Assembly (NCBI RefSeq): GCF_023516715.1
Contig: NZ_JAMGSI010000002.1
Location: forward strand, 434,001-498,000
Reading direction: 5' to 3'
Origin: Akkermansia massiliensis
GTDB lineage: Bacteria; Verrucomicrobiota; Verrucomicrobiia; Verrucomicrobiales; Akkermansiaceae
Length of the DNA: 64,000 nt
Shown here: positions 52,880 to 60,707 of the stretch, one piece after another
Layout: each line of letters begins with the position of its first letter
Numbering within the stretch: the stretch's first letter is position 1
The notes under the pieces: model-generated
What the model saw: only the letters and a program-made list of their open reading frames with translations
What the model was told of the DNA's origin: nothing
Databases searched by the model: none
Position numbers and translations under genes: made by a program

Positions 52880-54037
52880 TTATTGCTGGGCGTTGGATTG
52901 CGGCTGGGGCGCGGCGCTGCGGACCTTCATGCCGGGCCGGAGGGACATGATGTGGCTGACGGCCACCTTGTCCCCGTCCTTGAGGCCTTCCGAAACCAGC
53001 CATTCCCGGCCGTTCAGCGTATCCGCCTTCACGGGGCGCATTTCCAGCACGCCTTCCGGGCCCACGACAAAGACGGAAGCCCCCTGCGCGGTGCGGATGA
53101 CGGCGTCCCGGGGAATGGCGAACACGTTGTCCCGCACCGCCTTCTCAAATACCACGCGCACATAGGCGCCGGGCAAAAGCTCATAATCCGGATTGGGGAA
53201 CTGGGCCCGCATTTCAATGGTGTCCGTATTCGGATCCACCGCCATGTCGGAAAAGATGATCTTGCCGGAATGGGGGTATTCCTCCCCATTGGAGAGCAGC
53301 AGGCGCACCTTGATTTCACCCAGCGGCACTCCCTTCCACAGGCCGGACACCACGGCGCGGCGCAGGCTGCTGTACTGGGAGGCCGGCTGGCAGAAGCGGA
53401 CATAGATGGGGTCTATCTGCTCAATGGTGGTCAGGTGCGTGAATTCGTTCTGGTTGGCAAATGCCCCTTCCGTCACCAGCGCGCGGCGCACGCGGCCGGA
53501 GATGGGCGCTTCCACCCTGGTGTATTCCAGATTCAGGCGGGCCTGCTCCAGAGACGCGGCGGCGGCGGCATATTCCGCCCTGGCCCGGTCTTCCTCCGCC
53601 ATGGCCTGCTTGTGCTCCCGCACGCTGACGGCGCCCTTGGCCACCAGGGAGGAATAGCGGGCGGCCTTGTCCTCCGCATCCGCCAGCACGGCCTTGGCGC
53701 GCGCTACCGTAGCCTTGCATTCGTCCAGCACGGCCTGGAGCGGAGCCGGATCTATCTTGAAGAGAAGGTCGCCCGGGCGAACCGTCTGCCCTTCCTGGTA
53801 GCAGCGTTCCTGAATAATTCCCGTCACGCGGGCGCGCACTTCCGCCTGGAGGTACGCCTCCATGCGGCCGGGAAGGTTGGCGGTTACGGGAACCTGGGTG
53901 CCGTGCACCGTGAGAACGGCCACTTCCGGCACTATTTCTCCGGGAGAACCGGCGGCCGGATTTTCATCCCCCTGCCGGCAGGAGGAGAGAGCTGCCAAAA
54001 GGGTGGTGCAGAGAAGAAGGAGACTAGTTGTTTTCAT
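52880..54037 (-). CDS. acrA: RND efflux membrane fusion protein (AcrA type), lipoprotein
   Basis: This 385-residue periplasmic adaptor connects the RND pump to an outer-membrane channel. The signal ends in a lipobox LAALSSC (Cys20). Domain order is standard: lipoyl/hairpin entry (VTANLPGRMEAYLQAEVRARVTGIIQERCYQEGQTVRPGDLLFKIDP), a coiled-coil helical hairpin (about 85-160), the returning lipoyl half (LNLEYTRVEAPISGRVRRALVTEGAFA), then beta-barrel and membrane-proximal domains. It is the first gene of the acrAB operon, whose MerR-type promoter lies at 54118-54148. Confidence 0.93.
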   Translation of the reverse strand: MKTTSLLLLCTTLLAALSSCRQGDENPAAGSPGEIVPEVAVLTVHGTQVPVTANLPGRMEAYLQAEVRARVTGIIQERCYQEGQTVRPGDLLFKIDPAPLQAVLDECKATVARAKAVLADAEDKAARYSSLVAKGAVSVREHKQAMAEEDRARAEYAAAAASLEQARLNLEYTRVEAPISGRVRRALVTEGAFANQNEFTHLTTIEQIDPIYVRFCQPASQYSSLRRAVVSGLWKGVPLGEIKVRLLLSNGEEYPHSGKIIFSDMAVDPNTDTIEMRAQFPNPDYELLPGAYVRVVFEKAVRDNVFAIPRDAVIRTAQGASVFVVGPEGVLEMRPVKADTLNGREWLVSEGLKDGDKVAVSHIMSLRPGMKVRSAAPQPQSNAQQ

Positions 54038-54068
54038 CAGTAATCATGCTTTATAAGACCTCAAGAAA

Positions 54069-54105
54069 CCCCGGAACCACGCTTCCGACAAGACCGGGGA
54101 TTTTT
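54069..54105. other. Hairpin in the acrAB leader
   Basis: CCCCGG (54069-54074) and CCGGGG (54094-54099) can pair around a 19-base interior that itself holds a small GGAA/TTCC hairpin. On the plus strand a T5 run follows, and on the minus strand TTTCTT follows. It lies within the roughly 74-base untranslated leader of acrAB and could act as an attenuator or as a barrier to antisense transcription. Confidence 0.35.
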
Positions 54106-54117
54106 CAATTGCCATAA

Positions 54118-54148
54118 GATGTAAAGTATCCCATAATGGGAGAGTCAA
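54118..54148 (-). promoter_or_regulatory. MerR-type promoter/operator of acrAB
   Basis: Reading the minus strand, -35 TTGACT (54148-54143) and -10 TACATC (54123-54118) are separated by 19 bases. That over-long spacer is the hallmark of promoters activated by MerR regulators through DNA twisting. The spacer holds the perfect dyad TCCCAT-T-ATGGGA (54129-54141). The MerR gene itself is divergent and starts at 54333. Confidence 0.82.
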
Positions 54149-54332
54149 GAGGCAATGAAAAGATTAAGTGGAGCGGCTTTTTATCATTTGTTGTAAGCTG
54201 CTGGCAACAAGAATCAAATGAATGACGCGACGATTTCGTCTTCAGGAAGATTTCTCTTGCATGCAGCAGCCGTTTCCGCCGGGCGCGCCTCCGGCGGGAA
54301 AAAATCAGTTTCCACGCCAACCGCAATACAGG

Positions 54333-55145
54333 ATGGACAAGCAGAATTTACTAACCATAGGCAATCTGTCCAAACAGACCGGCGTACATATTAAATCACT
54401 CCGGTATTACGAGCAACTGGGGATTCTGCGCCCGGCCCATACGGACCCGGATACAGGCTACCGTTATTACACCCTCTCCCAGATTCCCGTGGTGGACGCC
54501 ATCCGCGCCTGCACCTTCCTGGACATTCCCCTGAAGGAGTTCACCTCCTTTCTGACCGAGGACCAGCAGAGAATCCATTACAAGAAGCTGATTTCCCACG
54601 GCACCATGCTGGCGCACCAGAAAATCAGGGACATTCAGGAGAAACTGCACCTGCTGGAAAAATTCCAGAAGCAGATGGACCGGATGGAAGGCCTCCGGCG
54701 CCATGAGGGGCAGACCGTCCACGCCCTGCCGGAAAAATATTGCTGGACGGCCCCCTATGCCGGAAAACAGCACAGCACGGATTACAATGTACTCATCACC
54801 AACATGTTTGATGACATTAACCGCAATGAGCTGAGGCTGGGCGCGGAAGCCGGACTCCTTTCCTTCCACCGGAGCTCCGGAACGGAAAGGTTCCTGTATG
54901 TGGAGGTGGAAGCGACCAAAAGGGACGCCCGGCAGTTAAAGGAAGTCGTGCGCCTGCCTGCCGCCTCCTTCCTCTGCTCCATCAGGAAGGAAAGCGATAT
55001 CGGGAAGGCCCCCCTGGTCTTTCCCGAACTTTTTGCGCAGGAGTATGATAAAATCATCATGGAAACGGAATTGTTTTCCGGAGACTACGATGTGGTGCAT
55101 CCCAAATTCGAACTGAGATGCTCCCTTCCGCCGGAAGGGAAGTGA
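54333..55145 (+). CDS. MerR-family regulator with effector-binding domain (BmrR-like)
   Basis: A 270-residue regulator. Residues 6-75 are the MerR winged helix (LTIGNLSKQTGVHIKSLRYYEQLGILRPAHTDPDTGYRYYTLSQI), followed by a long dimerisation helix (about 85-125, LAHQKIRDIQEKLHLLEKFQKQMDRMEG). The C-terminal ~145 residues form a GyrI/BmrR-type effector-binding domain that in relatives binds bulky hydrophobic drugs. It is divergent from acrAB and should bind the 19-bp-spacer operator at 54118-54148. The ATG at 54333 starts exactly at the domain; the frame extends upstream without similarity. Confidence 0.9.
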   Translation: MDKQNLLTIGNLSKQTGVHIKSLRYYEQLGILRPAHTDPDTGYRYYTLSQIPVVDAIRACTFLDIPLKEFTSFLTEDQQRIHYKKLISHGTMLAHQKIRDIQEKLHLLEKFQKQMDRMEGLRRHEGQTVHALPEKYCWTAPYAGKQHSTDYNVLITNMFDDINRNELRLGAEAGLLSFHRSSGTERFLYVEVEATKRDARQLKEVVRLPAASFLCSIRKESDIGKAPLVFPELFAQEYDKIIMETELFSGDYDVVHPKFELRCSLPPEGK

Positions 55146-55327
55146 ACCGGGGGATTTTTTCCGGAACAGGCAATGGGTGAAGAGGATGTAAAAAACGCCT
55201 TTCGGGAACCGGAGTTCCCCGTCCGCGCCCCTGCCGCCCTGCGGTGCAGCCGGAACGTCCGTTCAGGCCCGCAGGCATGAAGTCTCCGGAAGTTTCATGA
55301 AATGGCATTGCATTTCCCCATGCAGCA

Positions 55328-55333
55328 TATAAA
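55328..55333 (+). promoter_or_regulatory. -10 box placed for a leaderless pdh transcript
   Basis: TATAAA (55328-55333, continuing AT) ends 8 bases before the GTG start at 55342. A start of transcription at the usual distance would fall on or within a base or two of that codon. A TGGCAT hexamer about 19 bases upstream is a weak -35. No Shine-Dalgarno sequence can fit. Confidence 0.45.
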
Positions 55334-55341
55334 ATAATGGG

Positions 55342-56343
55342 GTGGCACATTGCGACACTACACAACCGGACTTGAAGGAAAGCGCCGTCAAGGCTTACAA
55401 GGCCATGTTGCTGGCGCGGGCCTTTGACACCAAAATTTCCAGCCTGTATAAAGCGGGCAAAATCACGGGCGGCGTTTACCTGGGCCGCGGGCATGAAGCG
55501 ATTGCCGCCTGCGGCGGCGTTTTCCTGACCGCCGGGTATGACGTGATCGCCCCGTTCATCCGGGAACAGGCGGCGCGCATCACCTGGGGGGAACCGATCA
55601 TTGAAGCGGCCCGCTCCTACCTGGGCTCTGCCCTGGGCTATATGAAGGGACGGGACGGGAACGTCCACCGCGGACTGCCGGCGGAAGGCTACATGGCGCC
55701 CATCAGCCATCTGGGCAGCACGGTGGCCTTCGTCATCGGCTGCCTTTTTGCCAAGCGGCTGGACGGCAAGCTTCCCGGCCCCGTAGGCGTGGCCTTCTGC
55801 GGAGACGGCACCACGTCCACAGGCGCCTTTCACGAAGCCGCCAACATGGCGAACGTGGAACAACTGCCGCTGGTGCTCGTGGTGACCAACAATCAATTCG
55901 CCTATTCCACTCCCAATGTCCGTGAATTCGGGGAAGCCTCCCTGGCGGACAGGGGCCGCGGCTACGGCTTCACCGTGCATGAAACGGACGGCACGGACTT
56001 CATGGCTACGCTGGAAGCCTTCCGCACCGCCGTCAACAACGCGAGGGAAGGCAGGGGCCCCCAGTGGGTGCTGGCCAAGACCCTGCGCATGTGCGGCCAC
56101 GGGGAACATGACGACGCCTCCTACATCCCCAGGGAATTGAAGGATGAGTACGACAAAAAAGACCCCGTCACCGTCGCGGAACGGCAACTGCTGGAAGCCG
56201 GCTGGCTGACGCCGGAAGAAGTGGCGGACCTGAAAAAGCAGTATGCCGATGAAGTCCAGCTGGCCGTGGCTACTGCGCAGAGGGAACCGGAGCCGGACCC
56301 CTTCCGGGAGGACTGGAACGCCACGGTGTGGAGACCTTATTAA
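55342..56343 (+). CDS. pdhA: Pyruvate/2-oxo acid dehydrogenase E1 component, alpha subunit
   Basis: This 333-residue thiamine-diphosphate-dependent subunit works with the next gene to decarboxylate a 2-oxo acid, most likely pyruvate. Signatures are YKAMLLARAFDTKISSLYKAGKITGGVYLGRGHEA and the thiamine diphosphate/Mg site FCGDGTTSTGAFHEAANMANVEQLPLVLVVTNNQFAYSTP (GDG...NN). The chosen start is GTG; no ATG in this frame precedes the conserved region. It is the first gene of a tight operon (22 and 18 bases to the next genes). Acetoin or branched-chain substrates are possible alternatives. Confidence 0.9.
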   Translation: MAHCDTTQPDLKESAVKAYKAMLLARAFDTKISSLYKAGKITGGVYLGRGHEAIAACGGVFLTAGYDVIAPFIREQAARITWGEPIIEAARSYLGSALGYMKGRDGNVHRGLPAEGYMAPISHLGSTVAFVIGCLFAKRLDGKLPGPVGVAFCGDGTTSTGAFHEAANMANVEQLPLVLVVTNNQFAYSTPNVREFGEASLADRGRGYGFTVHETDGTDFMATLEAFRTAVNNAREGRGPQWVLAKTLRMCGHGEHDDASYIPRELKDEYDKKDPVTVAERQLLEAGWLTPEEVADLKKQYADEVQLAVATAQREPEPDPFREDWNATVWRPY

Positions 56344-56364
56344 GCCTGCAAACGGAATATTCCC

Positions 56365-57339
56365 ATGAGCGTAACATACATTGATGCCATTCACGACGCC
56401 CAGAAAGACCTGCTTGCGGAAGACAAGGACGTCTTCCTGTACGGACAGGACATAGGCGTTTTCGGCGGCGCTTTCAAAGCGACCAAGGGCCTCAAGGAGC
56501 TGTTCCCGGACCGCGTGATTGACGCCCCCATCAGTGAGGACGCCATGGCCGGCATGGTCACCGGAGCCGCCGTCATGGGCAAGAAGCCCATCATGGAAGT
56601 CCAGTTTGCCGACTTCAGCACCATCGCTTTCAACCAGATCGTCAACATGGCGGCCACCCATTACTACCGCACGGGCATTCCCGCCAACATCACGGTGCGG
56701 CTGCCCTGCGGGGGAACGCCCGGCACGGGTCCCTTCCACAGCCAGAGCCTGGAAGCCCTGTTCGCCCACTATCCGGGCCTGCACGTCATGACCCCGGCCA
56801 CCGTGGCGGACGCCTACTGGATGCTGCGCCAGGCCGTGGAAGTGCCCGATCCCGTCATCTTCCTGGAACACAAGTTCCTGTACCGCTGGCTGAAGGCGGA
56901 GGACAACTACCGGGAAGCCCCGGTGATTCCCTTCGGCATGGCCCGGATCGCCCGCACCGGAAAGCACGCCACCGTAGTGGCGTACAGCGCCATGGTGCCG
57001 GAAGCCGTGCGCGCGGCGGACCTGCTGGCGAAGGAGAGCGGTTATGAAGTGGAAGTAGTGGACCTCCGCACGGTGCGCCCGCTGGACATGGACACCGTCA
57101 TCGCCTCCGTAGCGCGCACTGGCCGCGTCCTGGTCGTCGGGGAAGACTTCCCGTGGGGGGGCGTCACGTCGGAAGTCGTTTCCCGCATCGTGGCGGAAGG
57201 CTTCCATCTGCTGGACGCTCCGCCCCAGCGGCTCAACGCCAGGGACACCCCCATCCCCCAGCATCCCAACCTGTGGAAGGCGCACCGCCCTACGCTGGAA
57301 TCCATCGCCGCCTCCATCCGCCATCTTTTATCCATCTGA
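56365..57339 (+). CDS. pdhB: Pyruvate/2-oxo acid dehydrogenase E1 component, beta subunit
   Basis: This 324-residue partner of the alpha subunit forms the alpha2beta2 E1. It has the transketolase-like pyrimidine-binding domain (SVTYIDAIHDAQKDLLAEDKDVFLYGQDIGVFGGAFKATKGL, PISEDAMAGMVTGAAVMGKKPIMEVQFADF with the catalytic Glu region). The C-terminal domain has ATVVAYSAMVPEAVRAADLL and EVVDLRTVRPLDMDTVIASVARTGRVLVVGED. The length is standard. It transfers the acyl group to the lipoyl domain of the E2 encoded next. Confidence 0.93.
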   Translation: MSVTYIDAIHDAQKDLLAEDKDVFLYGQDIGVFGGAFKATKGLKELFPDRVIDAPISEDAMAGMVTGAAVMGKKPIMEVQFADFSTIAFNQIVNMAATHYYRTGIPANITVRLPCGGTPGTGPFHSQSLEALFAHYPGLHVMTPATVADAYWMLRQAVEVPDPVIFLEHKFLYRWLKAEDNYREAPVIPFGMARIARTGKHATVVAYSAMVPEAVRAADLLAKESGYEVEVVDLRTVRPLDMDTVIASVARTGRVLVVGEDFPWGGVTSEVVSRIVAEGFHLLDAPPQRLNARDTPIPQHPNLWKAHRPTLESIAASIRHLLSI

Positions 57340-57357
57340 TTCAACCCAGTTTCCACC

Positions 57358-58632
57358 ATGCCTAAAGTACCCATTCTGATGCCCCAGCTCGGGGATTCCA
57401 TTGCGGAAGCCACCGTGCTGCGCCTGCTGGCGGCCCCGGGCGACACCGTAGAAGCCGACCAAGAAATCTTTGAGGTAGAGACCAACAAGGCCACCATGGG
57501 CGTCACCACCATGTGCGGCGGCGTCCTGAGCGACGTGTTTATCAAGGAAGGGGAATCCATCGTGGTCGGCGCCTGCATGGCCATGATTGACGCCACGGAA
57601 GAGGAAATTGAGCGTTCCGGGGCCACCCCGGCCGGTGACTCCACCCAGCCTTCCCTTCCGGCCAGCCCGGAATCCGTGCCCCAGCGCGTCCCGGACGCTT
57701 CCGCCCGGGAGGAAAAGCCCGCCGGGGTCCACTTTGGCCTGACGGGGGAATCCTACCAGGAAAACGGCACGGACCTGAAAGTCCAGCCCAGCGTGCGCGG
57801 CCTGCCGGTGCCCGCCGGCATGAAAGGCGCGCACTACATGTCCCCCCGGATGAAGGCGCGCATGGATGAACTGGGCATGAGCGCCTCGGACATCGCTTTC
57901 ATCTCCGGCTCCGGAGCCGGAGGACGGGTCACCATTGACGACCTGGAGGAATTCCTGGAATACGTGAGCCAGTGGCCGCACCGCAAGGCCTCCTCCATGC
58001 GGCTGGCCGTGGCGGACGCCATGCGCCGGAGCTGGACGCGCCCCCTGGCCTCCGCCGGGCGCCCCGTGTTCATGGACCCCCTCATCAAGCACAGGCAGCA
58101 TTCCCCGCTGCGGCCCGGCATCACCCTGTACTTTGCCCGCGCCCTGGCCCTGGCCCTGGCGGAAAGCCCGGAATGCGCCGGCTACCTGGTGGGGGAAAAC
58201 ATCCTTTCCCCCAAGACCATTGACATCGGCATCGCCGCCCAGGTGGCGGACGGAGTGATGGTTCCCGTGCTGCGCCGCGTGAACGAACGGACGATGGAAG
58301 AACTGCTGGAAGACTACAACAGGCTGATCGCCCAGGCGCGCCGCCGCAGGCTGGCCCCGGAAGACAGCACGGGCGGCATCGCCACAGTCACCAACTTCGG
58401 CGGCTTCGGGCTCACCTTTGCCGCCCCCATGCCCATGCCCAGCGAATCCATCATCCTGGGGGTGGGAGCCGTCACCAAGACCCCGGTCTGGAGCGACGAG
58501 GTGGAGGCGTTCATTCCCATCTCCAAGGCCAACATCGTGGCTACGGGGGACCACCGCGTGGTGGACGGCGCGGACATCGGCCGCCTGCTCAAGCGCGTGG
58601 CGGAACTGCTCCAGCGCCCGGAATACCTGTAA
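57358..58632 (+). CDS. pdhC: Dihydrolipoamide acyltransferase (E2) of the 2-oxo acid dehydrogenase complex
   Basis: A 424-residue E2 core. One lipoyl domain occupies residues 1-80, with the lipoylated lysine in FEVETNKATMGVT (Lys44). A flexible linker rich in Pro, Ser and Glu follows, and a peripheral-subunit-binding domain (about 158-195, MSPRMKARMDELGMSASDIAFISGSGAGGRVTIDDLEEF). The acyltransferase domain ends with GDHRVVDGADIGRLL (catalytic His399 and Asp403). Together with E1 it makes acetyl-CoA. No E3 (dihydrolipoamide dehydrogenase) gene lies in the operon, so E3 must be supplied from elsewhere. Confidence 0.93.
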   Translation: MPKVPILMPQLGDSIAEATVLRLLAAPGDTVEADQEIFEVETNKATMGVTTMCGGVLSDVFIKEGESIVVGACMAMIDATEEEIERSGATPAGDSTQPSLPASPESVPQRVPDASAREEKPAGVHFGLTGESYQENGTDLKVQPSVRGLPVPAGMKGAHYMSPRMKARMDELGMSASDIAFISGSGAGGRVTIDDLEEFLEYVSQWPHRKASSMRLAVADAMRRSWTRPLASAGRPVFMDPLIKHRQHSPLRPGITLYFARALALALAESPECAGYLVGENILSPKTIDIGIAAQVADGVMVPVLRRVNERTMEELLEDYNRLIAQARRRRLAPEDSTGGIATVTNFGGFGLTFAAPMPMPSESIILGVGAVTKTPVWSDEVEAFIPISKANIVATGDHRVVDGADIGRLLKRVAELLQRPEYL

Positions 58633-58662
58633 CCCGCTCCGTTCCCGCACGCTTTACGCCGC

Positions 58663-59526
58663 ATGACGACAGACCCACCCGTACTAGGCCTGGTAGCCGG
58701 AGACGGCGTCTACCCGGAATACATCGTCCGGGGGGCGCGCCGCCGGACGCCGGAGCTGCGCATCGTGGCCGTGGGCTTCAAGGGGGAGACCAATCCCGCC
58801 GTCATTCCCCTGTGCGACGCTTACCAGGAATTCAGCGTGGGCCAGATCAGCAAGCCGTTCTCCTTCCTGAAAAAGCACGGCGTGCGGAACGTCATCATGG
58901 CGGGAGGCATCAACCCGAAGAACATTCTCTCCCTCCGTCCGGACCTCCGCGCCCTTTCCGTGCTGATGCGCATGCCGGAGAAAAACGCGGACTCCCTGCT
59001 GGGGGCCGTCATCACGGAGGCGGAAAAAGAAGGCTTCACCATCCTCCCCGCCTTCACCTACATGGAAGAGCACATGCCGCAGCCGGGCCACATCGCCGGA
59101 CCGCGTCCCACGACCGAACAATGGGAGGACGCCGTTTTCGGCATGCAGATGGCCAAGGAAATCAGCCGCCTTCACATCGGGCAGTCCGTCGTCGTGCACG
59201 GAGGCACCGTAGTTGCCGTGGAAGCCATTGAAGGCACCAACAACTGCATACGCCGCAGCGGCGAGCTGGGCAACGGCAAACCCGCCACACTGGCAAAAGT
59301 GGCGCGCCTGGGGCATGACATGCGCTTCGACATTCCTACGATCGGCCCCGTCACCATTGAGACGTGCGCGGAATGCGGCGTCAGGCAAATCGCCCTGGAA
59401 GCGGGCAAAACCATTCTGCTGGAGCGTGACCGGGTGGCGGAACTGTGCAAAAGGCACAAAATCAGCCTGCATGCCATGGACGCTTCCGGGGAGGGCTGCC
59501 CTCAACCGGAAAATCCCGCCCAATAA
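58663..59526 (+). CDS. lpxI: UDP-2,3-diacylglucosamine pyrophosphatase LpxI
   Basis: This 287-residue enzyme hydrolyses UDP-2,3-diacylglucosamine to lipid X and UMP in lipid A biosynthesis, replacing LpxH. Family signatures are LGLVAGDGVYPEYIVRGAR, KPFSFLKKHGVRNVIMAGGINP, SLLGAVITEAEKEGFTILPA, SVVVHGGTVVAVEAIEGTNNCIRR and the C-terminal MRFDIPTIGPVTIE with its conserved Asp. The start lies 30 bases after pdhC, so it is probably co-transcribed with the dehydrogenase genes, an arrangement without an obvious metabolic reason. Its presence shows the cell makes lipid A. Confidence 0.93.
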   Translation: MTTDPPVLGLVAGDGVYPEYIVRGARRRTPELRIVAVGFKGETNPAVIPLCDAYQEFSVGQISKPFSFLKKHGVRNVIMAGGINPKNILSLRPDLRALSVLMRMPEKNADSLLGAVITEAEKEGFTILPAFTYMEEHMPQPGHIAGPRPTTEQWEDAVFGMQMAKEISRLHIGQSVVVHGGTVVAVEAIEGTNNCIRRSGELGNGKPATLAKVARLGHDMRFDIPTIGPVTIETCAECGVRQIALEAGKTILLERDRVAELCKRHKISLHAMDASGEGCPQPENPAQ

Positions 59527-59530
59527 AAAT

Positions 59531-59558
59531 CCCCTCGTCCGGAAACCCGGACAAGGGG
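59531..59558 (-). terminator. Terminator shared by lpxI and the small-protein genes
   Basis: A 12-pair stem with one mismatch (59531-59542 with 59547-59558, CCCCTCGTCCGG/CCGGACAAGGGG) has a four-base loop. On the minus strand it is followed by ATTTTT, so it works best for the genes at 59614-60175; on the plus strand it follows lpxI by 4 bases. Confidence 0.7.
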
Positions 59559-59613
59559 AAATCATGCCGCATACGGGATGCAGAATAGAAAACGGCTTAT
59601 TCAACCGCCGGAA

Positions 59614-59811
59614 TTAAGCGTTTTTGTCCTTGTCCATCATGGACTTGGCCTTGTCACTTACGCCGGAAGCCATATCCTTGACGCCTTCCTTGCTCTTTTC
59701 GTAGGCGTCTTTCATTGCCTTCTTGCCTTCTTCCATCTTGCCGGAAGCGGCATCTTTCGAGCATCCACAGCCTTCATGCATATGGTTCATATGATCTTTG
59801 GAGTCACACAT
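59614..59811 (-). CDS. Small helical repeat protein with Cys/His-rich N-terminus
   Basis: This 65-residue protein has MCDSKDHMNHMHEGCGCSKDA, with several Cys and His (a possible metal site). An amphipathic Lys/Ala/Glu helix follows, with an 11-residue-like period (KMEEGKKAMKDAYEKSKEGVKDMASGVSDKAKSMM). It shares the KMxEGKxAxKDAYEKSKExVKD segment with the next gene, so the two are paralogues. No signal peptide. The helix resembles LEA-type or YtxH-type stress proteins; function is not known. Confidence 0.7.
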   Translation of the reverse strand: MCDSKDHMNHMHEGCGCSKDAASGKMEEGKKAMKDAYEKSKEGVKDMASGVSDKAKSMMDKDKNA

Positions 59812-59845
59812 AATAAATAAATGGTTTGTATTTTAATCGTTTGAG

Positions 59846-60175
59846 TTAACCGTTTTTCGCAGCGTCGCCAATGGCTTCGGCCTTATCGGCAGCCCTGTCC
59901 GCCGCATGGTCCACGGCTTCCTTGCTGTCCTGGTAAGTATCCTTGACGGCTTCCTTGCTCTTTTCGTAGGCGTCCTTCGCCGCTTGCTTGCCTTCCTTCA
60001 TTTTTTCGGAAGCGGCGTCCTTGGCGGCTTTGGCGCCCTTTTTCATGTGTTCCTTGGCTTCAGCCATGTCCTTGTCACCCTTGGTGCAGGAACCGCTGTT
60101 GCAGGCGCTCTGCGCCAGGGCCACTACCGGAACTGCAACGGCTACCGCTGCTATAGCATATATCAATTTTTTCAT
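59846..60175 (-). CDS. Exported LEA-like helical repeat protein
   Basis: This 109-residue protein has a signal peptide (MKKLIYAIAAVAVAVPVVALAQSA) and a short Cys pair (SACNSGSCTKGDKD). A long amphipathic helix of 11-residue-type repeats follows: KKGAKAAKDAASEKMKEGKQAAKDAYEKSKEAVKDTYQDSKEAVDHAADRAADKAEAIGDAAKN. Such Ala/Lys/Glu/Asp repeats are seen in LEA-like and apolipoprotein-like stress proteins. It should be periplasmic, whereas the paralogous downstream protein lacks a signal. The genes are 34 bases apart on the same strand and probably form an operon. Confidence 0.75.
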   Translation of the reverse strand: MKKLIYAIAAVAVAVPVVALAQSACNSGSCTKGDKDMAEAKEHMKKGAKAAKDAASEKMKEGKQAAKDAYEKSKEAVKDTYQDSKEAVDHAADRAADKAEAIGDAAKNG

Positions 60176-60253
60176 GACGTTGTTCTATTTGGATTCATTC
60201 CAATAGACTCTTTCTTCATGAAAATCTATGAATACAGTCGTGTCATTCTGCGT

Positions 60254-60580
60254 TCACTCCTGCAAATCAAAAGCCATAAACGCCGCGGAGGCAACGCAGT
60301 CCCGGCACGGAACACAGCCTTCTTTTTTCAGCTCCCTGCAATGGGAATAACCCAGCTTCTCCACAAACCGCCGCTTCAGCTCCTCCCTTGACTGCACGGG
60401 CGTGCACAGGAGCGCTCCATACAAGGCGCCGCATACCCCGTCAGGCGCTCTTCCCGTGCCGCACGCGGAGACGGCTTCCAGCAAATCCTCCCTTCCCAGG
60501 GCCGCGCAAACGGCCTGGGCGCAATTGTGGCGCCAGGGTTCCGTGCGGAAGGTGGACAGCGCCTTTTCTTCAACGTTCAT
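60254..60580 (-). CDS. C_GCAxxG_C_C family protein
   Basis: This 108-residue protein has the spaced cysteines that define the C_GCAxxG_C_C (redox-active/putative metal-binding) family: HNCAQAVCAALG, SACGTGRAPDGVCGALYGALL, YSHCRELKKEGCVPCRDCVASAA. These proteins are thought to carry out cysteine-based redox chemistry or bind a metal, but the reaction is unknown. The start at 60580 (MNVEEKAL) is the first giving family similarity; the upstream frame extension overlaps the next gene and is not used. Confidence 0.82.
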   Translation of the reverse strand: MNVEEKALSTFRTEPWRHNCAQAVCAALGREDLLEAVSACGTGRAPDGVCGALYGALLCTPVQSREELKRRFVEKLGYSHCRELKKEGCVPCRDCVASAAFMAFDLQE

Positions 60581-60707
60581 GCCCCCACTGTAGGCCCGGC
60601 TCCCTTCCGGGTCAAGAGCCCCGTCCCGCCTTACCACCTGCAAACTCCGCCGCCGCATTCCGGGTGAGGAAACCATAAGCCCTCCGGAAAACCGCCGGCA
60701 GCGGCGT

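Noticed and set aside
55057-57324. Minus-strand frame opposite pdhA-pdhB
   Set aside because: Antisense shadow spanning two well-identified genes.
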